28,950 nt of DNA from JASHVB01 sp049522565 (GCA_049522565.1 JBEKNT010000025.1:1-28950); one strand, 5' to 3'; numbered from the stretch's first letter, positions 1 through 7,314 are shown. The notes: generated by a model not told the origin, from the sequence alone. Numbers and translations: made by a program.

Positions 1-210
1 CAGCGCGGCGCGCTGGCCGCCGAGCCAGGCGCCGGCGGCCAGCGCGATGCCTTCCTCCTCCGTGGTCAGCACCACGGCGTCCATGCCGGGGTCGGCGTGG
101 GCGGCCTCGATCAGGTGTGCGTGGCCGGCATCGGGGACGTAGCCGATCAGGCGGATGCCGGCCGATGTCAGCGCGGCATAGACCTCGGCCTGCCATGGGC
201 GGGGCAGCAT
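1..210 (-). CDS. Thiamine-diphosphate-binding decarboxylase subunit, N-terminal part (partial)
   Basis: The reading frame starts at ATG 210 on the minus strand and runs off the window edge, so only the first 70 residues are visible. The start is supported by AGGAGAG a few bases upstream. The visible part contains YVPDAGHAHLIEAA and then LTTEEEGIALAAGAWLGG. This is the pattern of the N-terminal ThDP-binding (PYR) domain of the alpha subunit of sulfopyruvate or phosphonopyruvate decarboxylase-like enzymes; the Glu-Glu-Glu-Gly segment carries the Glu that activates the cofactor in this superfamily. Such alpha subunits normally pair with a beta (PP-domain) subunit, which would lie off the left edge. 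The substrate cannot be told from this fragment. Confidence 0.75.
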   Translation of the reverse strand, partial: MLPRPWQAEVYAALTSAGIRLIGYVPDAGHAHLIEAAHADPGMDAVVLTTEEEGIALAAGAWLGGQRAAL

Positions 211-486
211 GGGCTCTCCTCGGCTGGTGCGTCGGCTGGCATGCCGGGCCGGCGGGCCGTGCGATGCCAGCGACGGGGTCGCGCGATGCCGATCTATTTG
301 AGGATGGCAATCACCGCAAGGCCGCGCGGCGGGGCGATCACGGGGAGGACGGAAGCTCGGGGCTCGGCCCTGGCGGTGGGTTTTGCCCGCTGGCGTCGAT
401 GTCGAGCCTCTGACGAGTGATCCCATTCGGTTGACGCGGCGTGTGGTCTTGGCTGCTGCCGCCGGAGATTAGCCGGACACCCGCAG

Positions 487-658
487 CAAGATGAGAAAGC
501 GAAACTAACAAAGATCCGGCGGCTGCATTTTGTGCAGGCAAGCCGATCAAGGCGATCTGCCGAGCGCTTGGGCTGTGGCGGAAGGTGGTGCGCACGGCGT
601 TGCGCACCGGCGAGACGGAGTTCCGCTATCGGCGGACGCGGCAGCCGCTGCCGACGCC
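487..658 (+). pseudogene. Remnant of an IS21-family transposase (IstA-like) N-terminus, frameshifted
   Basis: Read with one frame change near base 537, this stretch gives KIRRLHFVQ followed by GKPIKAICRALGL, then RKVVRTALRTGETEFRYRR. That is the helix-turn-helix N-terminus typical of IS21-family IstA transposases. A single missing G after the Gln codon (CAG-GCAAG where CAG-GGCAAG would keep frame) breaks it, and the similarity stops near QPLP at about 655. No catalytic DDE domain, IstB gene or terminal inverted repeats are visible, so this is a decayed fragment. The family assignment rests on remembered pattern, not a search. Confidence 0.55.
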
Positions 659-666
659 TGTGGTAC

Positions 667-714
667 TCAGGCCGCGGCTGACATCGCAAAGGGAGGAAGC
701 AGACGCTTGAACAT
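667..714 (-). pseudogene. Probable truncated second gene of a small-peptide operon
   Basis: A minus-strand frame opens at ATG 714, preceded by GGGGAG at a normal ribosome-binding distance. It reads MFKRLLPPFAMSAAA and then stops at 667-669. It begins 17 bases after the stop of the 39-residue peptide gene upstream. Its basic-then-hydrophobic start resembles the beginning of a signal peptide. The frame ends within about ten bases of where the transposase remnant begins, so the likely reading is that insertion of the element removed the rest of the gene. It is not recognised and may not be expressed. Confidence 0.35.
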
Positions 715-731
715 CAGAATCTCCCCGAGCG

Positions 732-851
732 TTAGCAGCCGTCGTTGGTCCCACATGCTGCCATCGGCTGGGCGGTCAGAGCCGACGCGGCATACCCGGC
801 GCCGCCAAGAGCGGCGACCAGGGCCAAAGCAACCAAAATCTTCTTGGTCAC
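732..851 (-). CDS. Small secreted peptide, 39 aa, unknown function
   Basis: This short minus-strand frame starts with GTG at 851 with GCAGGA 6-7 bases upstream. It encodes VTKKILVALALVAALG, then a small-residue stretch ending near AASA, and a short tail ending CGTNDGC. The two Lys residues, about 16 hydrophobic residues and a small-residue cleavage site make a convincing signal peptide. Cleavage after the AASA would leave a mature peptide of only about 15 residues with Cys at positions 33 and 39, which could form one disulfide loop. No family is recognised. It lies downstream of the propeller gene on the same strand and upstream of a truncated small frame. It could be a secreted micro-protein or just the surviving head of a longer gene. 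Confidence 0.5.
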   Translation of the reverse strand: MTKKILVALALVAALGGAGYAASALTAQPMAACGTNDGC

Positions 852-912
852 GATGAATCCTGCTTCGTAACGAGAATGGTGCATGCTCCCCGACAGCAAG
901 CGTGTGCGAACG

Positions 913-1842
913 TCACCGTATCGCCGATCTCCGGCGCCTGATGATCAGAAGCCCGGCCACGCCGGATACCAGCATCAGCCCACTCATCGGCTCCGGCGCG
1001 GCGGTGGCCTCGACCGCGATGCCCTCCGGGCCGTTCAGCCCCGAGACCAGCGACGCGTTCACCGTCGCCCCCGAGGTGGTGTATTCGCCAATCGTGCCGC
1101 TGAGATTGGCGGTGACGAAGATGTCCGATCCGGACACCGCGACCCCCACCGGGTAGTACATCGAGATCAGCGCGGCGTTCACTGTCCCTCCCGAGGTGGT
1201 GTACTCGCCAATCGAGCCGTTGCAGCACCAGTTGTTGACGACGAAGAGGTCCGATCCGGACACCGCGATGACAGTCGGGTAGATCAGCCCACTTGAGATC
1301 AACGAGGTGTTCACCGTCTGCCCCGAGGTGGTGTACTCCCCAATCGTGCCGGCATAGGCGTTGTTGGCGACGAAGATGTCCGATCCGGACACTGCGATGC
1401 CGGTCGGGCTGTTCAGCCCCGAGATCAGCGAGGCGTTCACCGTCGTCCCCGCTGTGGTGTACTCGCCAACCGTGCCACTGCCCAAGCCGGTGACGAAGAT
1501 GTCCGATCCGGACGCCGCGATGCCCCACGGGCCGTTCAGCCCCGAGATCAGCGAGGCGTTCACCGTCGTCCCCGAAGTGGTGTACTCGCCAACCGTGCCG
1601 CCGTAGTAGTTCGCGACGAAGATGTCCGATCCGGACACCGCGATGCTGACCGGGCCGTTCAGCCCCGAGACCAGCGGGGCGTCCACCGTCGCCCCCGAGG
1701 TGGTGTACTCGCCAATCGTGCCGCTGTTGAAGTTGACGACGAAGATCGTCGGATCTGCTTTAGCTGCGTCTGCGCCTGCCAGCGCCAACAGCGCTGTCGC
1801 CATGAGCATTATCCGCGCTACGGATGGAGCATCGCCCTTCAT
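913..1842 (-). CDS. Six-bladed NHL-like beta-propeller protein with PEP-CTERM anchor
   Basis: The 309-residue product starts at ATG 1842, with GGGGAAG eight bases upstream. A signal peptide (about residues 10-29, ending ADAAKA) is followed by six near-identical repeats of about 41-43 residues, each built around IFVxN, GTIGEYTTSG, LISGLNGP and IAVSGSD. This is the layout of an NHL/SMP-30-type propeller, here with exactly six blades. The C-terminus (about 282-309) has a Pro-Glu-Pro, a hydrophobic helix and a run of four Arg, which is the PEP-CTERM sorting signal. Exosortase would remove it and deliver the protein to the cell surface or extracellular matrix. No exosortase is in the window. The near-identity of blades suggests recent internal duplication. 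Ligand unknown. No clear sigma-54 promoter was found upstream, unlike the other PEP-CTERM gene here. Confidence 0.85.
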   Translation of the reverse strand: MKGDAPSVARIMLMATALLALAGADAAKADPTIFVVNFNSGTIGEYTTSGATVDAPLVSGLNGPVSIAVSGSDIFVANYYGGTVGEYTTSGTTVNASLISGLNGPWGIAASGSDIFVTGLGSGTVGEYTTAGTTVNASLISGLNSPTGIAVSGSDIFVANNAYAGTIGEYTTSGQTVNTSLISSGLIYPTVIAVSGSDLFVVNNWCCNGSIGEYTTSGGTVNAALISMYYPVGVAVSGSDIFVTANLSGTIGEYTTSGATVNASLVSGLNGPEGIAVEATAAPEPMSGLMLVSGVAGLLIIRRRRSAIR

Positions 1843-2316
1843 CGCGGCCGCTTCCCCACTTTATCACGATAGCCAAACCATGATTCGGGGGTCGTGGGCT
1901 GTGCATTGACCTGGATCAAACGTTACGGAATAGGTGCAAAACTATCGTCCACGAACTTGTGTTTCGGCGTGGAAGAAGGGCCCCGTTGAGGGGGTGATCG
2001 GCGTCCAATCGGGACCCCCTTGAGGCTCGGGTTCACGATGGCTCCTGAGGGAACGGGGAGCCCGGAGTTGGATGCTGGTAGTGGAGACGCTAACCGCGAC
2101 TTTCCGCAATTTTCGACGGTAGGCAGCCTGTCTCCACCGATAGTTTTGCAATCGCGCAGGAATAAGCCGCCGTCCGATCATGACCGGGACATCCAACAAA
2201 TCGGTCGGCACCAAACCGGGGCGCGGATCGGAAATTGCGGACCGATCACGGCGCGGTCAGCGCAGTCCCGACGTACCGGCCGCGCCGACTGCGGTTCGCG
2301 AAAATCGCCAGGTTTC

Positions 2317-2420
2317 AGCACGGAGAAAACGCGGAGGGCACGGTGAACACGGAGCTTGCGTGCTGCCCCGAGAGTCGGGGAGGCAGGCTGCCTCCGTGCC
2401 CTCCGCGCTTTCTCCGTGCT
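2317..2420. repeat. 27-bp inverted repeat with 50-bp interior
   Basis: Arms at 2317-2343 (AGCACGGAGAAAACGCGG...) and 2394-2420 are reverse complements at 26 of 27 positions. The interior contains a further small hairpin (CCCGAGAGTCGGGG) and AGGCAGGCTGCCT. The motif CACGGAG/GGGCACGG resembles the dispersed intergenic repeats seen in many bacterial genomes. No ORF is inside. Confidence 0.8.
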
Positions 2421-2557
2421 AAGGATCTTGCTGCATTGCCGAGGCACAAGCGCCGTCGTCACCCCTGGTCTCCACGACCCCACGAAATTGCCGAAAGTCG
2501 AGCTTAGGGTTCGCCTAGGAATAAACGAATCAGCATGCGGCGCAGCATCGTCCGTCC

Positions 2558-2672
2558 CGTCATGGCGGGCCCCCGGGTCAAGCGCCCGGGGGCAGGCTCC
2601 GGCCCGCCATCCACGACTTTGCCTCTTGCATAAAGGAAAGTCGTGGATGGTCCGCCTTCGCGGACCATGACG
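2558..2672. repeat. Foldback intergenic repeat (REP-like)
   Basis: The segment opens CGTCATGGCGGGCC and closes GGACCATGACG, with nested complementary arms CCATCCACGACTTT (2607-2620) and AAAGTCGTGGATGG (2637-2650). Internal GC-rich palindromes (CCCCCGGGTC / CGCCCGGGGG) would form side hairpins. It has the same design as the tandem copies at 23988-24203, so it is a dispersed family. Confidence 0.75.
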
Positions 2673-3011
2673 AATTGGGCACGGTCCGCACGTCAACTGA
2701 CGCAGTTATTCCTCGGTGGGCCCTAACCTGGATTGCACCGAGCAAGGCCCAGTATTGACAGGTCAATGCTATCGTTGCACCGCGCGCCGGCCGCGCTATC
2801 TGCCAACCAACCGTCAGCCGGTTTCGCAGATCGAGGGCGGTGCCTCGCGCAGCGCGGCAGGGCACTCGTGGCGCGGCACCTCACTGGCGGGACGGCGATC
2901 GAAGCGATCCGGCGGGGGGGGGGAGGCCGATGCAAGCCGAGGCCTGCGCGGCAGCCATCAGCGGCCGCAACAAAAACTCGGCGCCCCGCCCGTTCTGGGC
3001 GGCGGCGCCGA

Positions 3012-3056
3012 TAAGGAAAAGCCCAGGCACCCAGCGCGGGGGCGCCTGGGTGCCTG
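3012..3056 (-). terminator. Rho-independent terminator of the small helical-protein operon
   Basis: On the minus strand an 11-bp perfect stem (CAGGCACCCAG at 3046-3056 pairing with CTGGGTGCCTG at 3024-3034) is followed by GGCTTTTCCTTAT. It begins 22 bases after the stop of the small gene ending at 3078. Stem strength and the T-rich tail on this strand support intrinsic termination. Confidence 0.75.
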
Positions 3057-3077
3057 ACTACGCTTGCATGGCAATCC

Positions 3078-3263
3078 TTAACCGATGGTTAACAGATCTT
3101 CGATCGTCTCCTTCAACCGTGCCAGTTCCTCGTAACGCCCTGCCAGGCGCAGGAGCGTTTGTGCCTCATCGCCGGAAGCCGATTGGGCGGCGGTTTGGTA
3201 TTCCTCGGCCTGCTGACGAAGCTGGGCAGGGGTGCGCTCTCGGAACGGCGGTCGGCGTGTCAT
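3078..3263 (-). CDS. Small helical protein of unknown function (paralogue 1), 61 aa
   Basis: The product has a basic N-terminus, then TPAQLRQQAEEYQTAAQSAS and LLRLAGRYEELARLKE. It is Ala/Gln/Glu/Leu-rich and predicted helical, possibly coiled-coil, with no signal peptide or Cys. It aligns over about 42 residues with the product of the next gene upstream (3307-3495): T/S-x-A-x-L-R at the start, then LL-(R/K)-LA-x-R-(Y/L)-(E/D)-x-LA. Small proteins with this pattern are common unannotated genes in Acetobacteraceae, to my recollection. A terminator follows the stop. No strong ribosome site sits directly before ATG 3263; the purine-rich GGAAAGGG is about 28 bases upstream. Function unknown. Confidence 0.6.
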   Translation of the reverse strand: MTRRPPFRERTPAQLRQQAEEYQTAAQSASGDEAQTLLRLAGRYEELARLKETIEDLLTIG

Positions 3264-3306
3264 GCGCCGATATGCGGCGGCGCCGCAGCCCTTTCCTTGA
3301 TCTCAA

Positions 3307-3495
3307 TCAAACCGTTGGCGTTTTCTGCTCTCTCGCATTGGCAAGCGTGTCGAGCCGGGCCGCCAGCTTGAGCAAGCCTGCGTGGGCGATCCGGCCGCCT
3401 GCGCTCCCGGCCATCTGTCGGCAAACGCGCGCGCGATCGCGCAGTTCGGCAGCGGAGAGTTCGGAAATGCGCTGGCACTGCATGGTCTGGGACAC
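3307..3495 (-). CDS. Small helical protein of unknown function (paralogue 2), 62 aa
   Basis: The frame opens at GTG 3495, with an alternative ATG at 3483 in the same frame. The product contains SAAELRDRARVCRQMAGSAG, then LLKLAARLDTLANARE. It shares length, helical character and residue spacing with the downstream gene ending at 3078, so the two look like a tandem duplication in one operon, 43 bases apart. Neither start has a clear ribosome-binding site, so the exact N-terminus is uncertain. No function is known to me; the size and amphipathic helices would suit a small oligomeric or adaptor protein, which is inference only. Confidence 0.5.
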   Translation of the reverse strand: MSQTMQCQRISELSAAELRDRARVCRQMAGSAGGRIAHAGLLKLAARLDTLANAREQKTPTV

Positions 3496-3796
3496 CGAAT
3501 CGATATAACGAAAAACTCACGATGGGTCGAGCAGAATTCGCTGCCTCCAGGGTCCCGCCCGCGGTTTCCGCGGCACGCTGGCGCCGCTCCGGCGTCCGAA
3601 GATGCGGCGGCGCCGGTGCCGTCTCGATCACCCGATTGCCGCGGCGGGCCGGCCACGGCAACGCCGCCCGGCTACGCCGCCTGCCGCGTTCATTCATGGG
3701 TGGGAAAGGTTCTTGGACCATGCTCGCGCGGCACGTGCCGACGTGGCCGCGTCACCTGCGGGCGCAGCGGCGGCCGCGGACCCGAAGGACCTCTTG

Positions 3797-5131
3797 ATGA
3801 AATCTCGCGGCAACACCGCCAGCGACTACAAGACGCTGACTCCGCCGCAACTGGAGCAGGTGCTGGAGCGGCACCAGCGGTTCGTCGCCTCGCAACGCGA
3901 GGGCACCCGCGCCAGCCTGAAGTTCCACGATCTGCCGAATGTTCGCCTGGCGGGGCGAAACCTGGCGGGCGCCGATTTCACCGGCGCCAGGCTCAAGGGG
4001 GCTGACCTCCGGGGCGCCAATCTGGATGGCGCGTGCCTGTTCGGCGCGGATCTCGCGGGAGCGAACCTCTCTGAAGCCAGCATGAAGAACATCGACCTGC
4101 GCGGCTGTGCGCTGCGTGGCGCGACGATGGTCCACGCCGTCATGCTCGATGCGGATCTGCGCGACGGCTACCTGGTGCGCTACAAAAACGGCGAGTTCTC
4201 CGCGGTGGCCGCGGAAAAGCTGCATGCGGAGCTTTCCGATGCCAGGATGAAAGGCGCCACGCTCAGCCGGGCCAAGCTGTCGAACGCCTTCATCCTGCAA
4301 ACGGACCTGCGCGATGCGGATCTGCGCTCCAGCGTCTTCATGCGGGCGGATCTGAGCAATTCCGATCTGACCGGCTGCAACCTGGAGGGTGCCGATCTCT
4401 CGCTTGCCAATCTGTCGGGTGCCAAGCTGGATGGCGTCATCCTGTCGCGCGCGATCCTGCGCGATACCAACCTGTCGAATTCCAGCCTGGTCGGCGCGTT
4501 GCTCGACGATGTCGATCTGTCGATGGCCAATCTCACCGGCGCGGACATGGTGAAGCGACTGGAGAATCACGATAGCGAGTTGAGCGCGATCCTGCTGGCG
4601 CATCGCGACTGGATGCTGTCGAACGGCGCCAAGGGCAAGCGCGCCGACCTCGCCAAGCGTGACCTGACCGGTGTCGATCTCAGCCGGATCAATCTGTCGG
4701 CGGCGGACTTCCACGGTGCGAAGCTCCAGGGCGCGAACCTTACCGAGACGGTGTTGGCGATGGCCAACCTCAGTTTCACCGACCTGCGCAATGCGCAGAT
4801 GATGAGTACCGACATTCGCGGTGCTTCGTTCGAGCGGGCTACCATGAACCAGGCCGATCTGACCAACGCCGTCGCCGGACCCATGGCGTTGCGCAGCGGA
4901 CAGAGCTGGCCGACCAGCTTCAAGGCCGCGCGCCTCGCCGCCGCCGTCTTCGTCTCGGCCGATCTGCGTGGTTGCAACTTCTCTGAAGCCGACCTTTCCC
5001 AGGCACGCCTCAACAATGCCATGCTGGTTGGCGCCGACATGAAGGATGCGACCATGACGGGCGCCGACCTGCGCGACGCCGATATTACCGCGGCCGACTT
5101 CCGTGGTGCCCGCGACCTGCTGGTCACCTGA
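3797..5131 (+). CDS. Pentapeptide-repeat protein, 444 aa, two duplicated halves
   Basis: ATG 3797 is chosen over longer in-frame options because AAGGA precedes it at eight bases and the upstream sequence reads as low-complexity Arg/Ala. The product is almost entirely A(D/N)LxX pentapeptides (LAGADFTGARLKGADLRGAN and similar), which fold into a right-handed quadrilateral beta-helix. There are two halves, each led by the same linker: L-x-x-x-L-x-x-H-x-(R/D)-(F/W) then G-x-R-A-(S/D)-L. His is at residue 26 in the first copy and 269 in the second, an offset of 243. No signal peptide or membrane segment is seen, so it is probably cytoplasmic. Proteins of this class bind partners or mimic DNA (gyrase protection), but nothing here fixes a target. 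Confidence 0.85.
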   Translation: MKSRGNTASDYKTLTPPQLEQVLERHQRFVASQREGTRASLKFHDLPNVRLAGRNLAGADFTGARLKGADLRGANLDGACLFGADLAGANLSEASMKNIDLRGCALRGATMVHAVMLDADLRDGYLVRYKNGEFSAVAAEKLHAELSDARMKGATLSRAKLSNAFILQTDLRDADLRSSVFMRADLSNSDLTGCNLEGADLSLANLSGAKLDGVILSRAILRDTNLSNSSLVGALLDDVDLSMANLTGADMVKRLENHDSELSAILLAHRDWMLSNGAKGKRADLAKRDLTGVDLSRINLSAADFHGAKLQGANLTETVLAMANLSFTDLRNAQMMSTDIRGASFERATMNQADLTNAVAGPMALRSGQSWPTSFKAARLAAAVFVSADLRGCNFSEADLSQARLNNAMLVGADMKDATMTGADLRDADITAADFRGARDLLVT

Positions 5132-5576
5132 ACTTGCGCAGCCGCGCGATCCGACTTCATAGCGGCGTCACGATCAGGCGACCGGCCGAGGGGGAATCGT
5201 TCGTCGCACCGGCACTTCCCTCGTCACGCCCCGTAGGCGTCAGGAGAAGCGCTCGACGGAGCAAAAATTCACTCCCCCTCCCTCAAGGGGAGGGGGAGTT
5301 TTCTTCTCCGCGTCCCGGTTAACCTGACGCCTATGGGGTCGAGCCGGCCATGACGAGGGACGCGCCGGTGCGACGGCAAACGTCTTCTAACGCCCGGCCC
5401 GATCCTGATGCGTATGGGGTCAAACCCCGCCATGACGGGGACAGCGCCGCTGCGACGAACCATGCTTCCCCTCGGTCGGCCGTTGATCCGCCCTGCGGTG
5501 CCGCGGACCTGGGGGTCGTATTATCGGTGGAGCGGTGCTAGCCGTGGCGCGCCAACCGGAGGAAAACGCCAGCGTC
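5132..5576. other. Intergenic region with nested palindromes
   Basis: About 445 bases with no credible gene. It contains the hairpin described separately at 5271-5306, enclosed by an outer inverted repeat (CCCCGTAGGCGTCAGG at 5229-5244 and CCTGACGCCTATGGGG at 5323-5338, 15 of 16 matches). Further copies of GTATGGGGTC with CCATGACG lie at about 5330-5440. It looks like repeat elements nested in one another. Confidence 0.6.
5271..5306 (+). terminator. Likely intrinsic terminator after the pentapeptide gene
   Basis: A strong stem (ACTCCCCCTCCC pairing with GGGGAGGGGGAGT across a short TCAA-containing loop) is followed by TTTTCTTCT. On the other strand the stem is followed by GAATTTTTGC, so it could work in both directions. 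It lies 140 bases past the pentapeptide stop and resembles the stem of the 17203-17311 repeat family, so it may be a repeat recruited as a terminator. Confidence 0.6.
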
Positions 5577-6587
5577 ATGACCGTCACCGTGCTCTATTCC
5601 GAAAACGTCTATCCCGACGACAGTGTCGAGCGCCGCATCTACGGCCCGGACGCGCGGGTGATCTTCCCGAAATCGACCGAATCGCTGGCCGACCTGTCCG
5701 ACGCGGACTGCGCCGCGGCCGAAGGGCTGATGATCCTGCGCTACAAGGTCACCGCCGCCGACCTGCCGCGCTTCCCCCGGCTGCGCGCGATCTGCCGCAT
5801 GGGCGTCGGCTACGACAACCTGGACCGCAAGGCCGCCGCCGAGCGGCAGATCATGATCCTCAACGTGCCCGACTACGGCACGACGGAAGTCGCTGACCAC
5901 GCCATCGCACTGGCCTTGGCGATGCGCCGCGGCCTGCTGCTGCACCTGGAGGCGCAGCGCAAGGATCCGCCGGCGCCGTGGCGCTACGTCATCGATCCGC
6001 TGGTGCGCCGCTCCGGCGTGCAGACCTTCGGTATCGTCGGCCTCGGCCGCATCGGCACCGCCGTCGCCCTGCGCGCCAAGGCGCTCAGGTTCCGCGTGGT
6101 GTTCTACGATCCGAACCTGCCGAACGGGGTCGAACTGGGCGTCGGCGTCGGCCGCGCCGCCACGCTGGAGGACCTGCTGCGGGCCTCCGATGTGCTGTCG
6201 GTGCACGCGCCGCTGACGCCGGAAACGCGCGGCATGCTCGGGCTGGCGCAGCTTTCGCTGCTGCCGAAGGGGGCGGTGCTGGTGAACACGGCGCGCGGGC
6301 CGATCGTCGATGTCGATGCGGCGGCGACGCTGCTGAAGAGCGGCCACCTGGCCGGCGTCGGCCTGGACGTGCTGCCGGTGGAGCCGCCGGTCGAGCCGGT
6401 GCCGGAACTGCTGCGCGCCTATCGGGCGCGCGAACCGTGGACCGAGGGCCGGCTGATCATCACGCCGCACTCGGCATTCTTCACGCCGGAAGCCTGGAAC
6501 GACATCCGCGTCAAATCCGCCGAGACGATGCGCGCCGCCTTGCTCGGGCCGAAACCGCAGAACGTGATCCCGCCCGACGCCTACTGA
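5577..6587 (+). CDS. CtBP-like D-2-hydroxyacid dehydrogenase, 336 aa
   Basis: NAD-dependent oxidoreductase of the D-isomer-specific 2-hydroxyacid dehydrogenase family, interconverting 2-keto acids and D-2-hydroxy acids; the substrate is not predictable. ATG 5577 is preferred over an in-frame GTG at 5535 because GGAGGA (5558-5563) lies between them. Visible motifs: the catalytic-domain segment with MGVGYDNLDRKAA (75-87), the Rossmann motif FGIVGLGRIG (151-160), the acidic YDPN (177-180) at the end of the second strand that binds NAD ribose, and the catalytic triad Arg240 (NTARGP), Glu269 (VEPP) and His298 (TPHSAFF). The extended loop before the His (VPELLRAYRAREPW) resembles the C-terminal-binding-protein subgroup. 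Its stop overlaps the stop of the convergent small gene by seven bases. Confidence 0.88.
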   Translation: MTVTVLYSENVYPDDSVERRIYGPDARVIFPKSTESLADLSDADCAAAEGLMILRYKVTAADLPRFPRLRAICRMGVGYDNLDRKAAAERQIMILNVPDYGTTEVADHAIALALAMRRGLLLHLEAQRKDPPAPWRYVIDPLVRRSGVQTFGIVGLGRIGTAVALRAKALRFRVVFYDPNLPNGVELGVGVGRAATLEDLLRASDVLSVHAPLTPETRGMLGLAQLSLLPKGAVLVNTARGPIVDVDAAATLLKSGHLAGVGLDVLPVEPPVEPVPELLRAYRAREPWTEGRLIITPHSAFFTPEAWNDIRVKSAETMRAALLGPKPQNVIPPDAY

Positions 6588-6874
6588 GCGCCGATCCGCA
6601 ACGTCGTCCCGCCGGCCCCGCCCAGCGCGTTGCGCAACGCACTGAGCGCGGCGACGATCGAGGGCGCGGCGCGCGGCGGCCGGCCGGCGGCGGCGCGCGC
6701 GGGCGTTTGCAGCAGCCAGCGTACCGGGCGCATGTCCGGCGCGGCACGTTGCAGCGCGTATTGGCCGTCCGGCGTGTCGATCGTCATGCCGTCGTCGCCG
6801 GCCGTCACCCGCCCCTCGACGTCCCACAGCAGCAGGCAGTCACGCAGCAGCAGGCGCAGCTCGGCGTCGGTCAT
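6581..6874 (-). CDS. Conserved hypothetical small protein, 97 aa
   Basis: ATG 6874 is chosen because TGGAG lies six bases upstream; a longer frame from 6898 lacks such a site. The product begins MTDAELRLLLRDCLLLWDVE, has GMTIDTPDGQYALQRAAPD in the middle and a Pro/Ala/Arg-rich C-terminus. The central part reads as short beta strands with a TPDGxYxL turn. No signal peptide, membrane segment or metal motif is seen. I do not recognise a named family. It is convergent with the hydroxyacid dehydrogenase, and their 3' ends overlap (TAG at 6581-6583 against TGA at 6585-6587), which supports it being a fixed, real gene. Confidence 0.6.
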   Translation of the reverse strand: MTDAELRLLLRDCLLLWDVEGRVTAGDDGMTIDTPDGQYALQRAAPDMRPVRWLLQTPARAAAGRPPRAAPSIVAALSALRNALGGAGGTTLRIGAQ

Positions 6875-7121
6875 GCAGGCTCCACCAGGCCAGGGCAATA
6901 GCGGAGTTTCGCGCCGCGCAGCCCGGATTGTAATCCCCGCGCCGCCTTTCCGGCTGAACGATCCCCAGGGGAGAAGCTGATCGCCCCCCGTTGCATCCGG
7001 ACGTTCCGCTTCCGCCCGACGGCATCGTCCGGCTCGCTTCCGGTACTACCCGCAAGAGGCAGCCCTCCCCATGGTGGCTGAGCATCGCGTGAAGCCGGCG
7101 TGACAGGAGCGGCCGCCCGGG

Positions 7122-7140
7122 TGTCGGGAAATTTTACGTA
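7122..7140 (+). promoter_or_regulatory. Upstream activator-like site, copy 1
   Basis: The 19-mer TGTCGGGAAATTTTACGTA matches the copy at 7315-7333 at 15 of 19 positions. It lies about 270 bases before the sigma-54 -24 element. Distant paired sites are the usual arrangement for a bacterial enhancer-binding protein. The role is inferred. Confidence 0.45.
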
Positions 7141-7314
7141 CGATACGAGAGGCAGCGCCATCCGCCGGTCACGGAATGGCCGGAAGGGGGTGTTTTGCCT
7201 TCGATTGCACCGGGCTGACCCGGCGGATTGGGGGCTCGCCGCCAATTTGGCGAGAGCCAGCCCAAGGATGGTCGGCCATTGGGCGATGCTGGCCGACCGA
7301 AACCGCCGGCGGCA

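Larger units (their letters stand above)
1843..3011. other. Gene-poor intergenic region with repeats
   Basis: About 1.2 kb between the propeller gene and the small helical-protein operon. I see no frame with a credible start, ribosome site and protein pattern. It holds a 27-bp inverted repeat (2317-2420), a foldback repeat (2558-2672), a perfect 6+6 palindrome ATTGAC-AG-GTCAAT at 2754-2767 that could be an operator, and a run of ten G at 2914-2923. It looks like accumulated repeat debris. Confidence 0.6.

Noticed and set aside
1900..1960. Possible sigma-54 promoter (TGGACG...TTTTGC) for the propeller gene
   Set aside because: The spacing between GG and GC is 11 bases instead of the strict 10 and the -24 element is poor.
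3260..3721. Longer minus-strand frames overlapping the small helical-protein genes
   Set aside because: Arg/Pro-rich and without family pattern; the two shorter frames align with each other and end at a terminator.
5538..6827. Minus-strand frame of about 430 codons opposite the hydroxyacid dehydrogenase
   Set aside because: Arg/His/Gln-rich antisense shadow of a complete dehydrogenase with intact catalytic residues.
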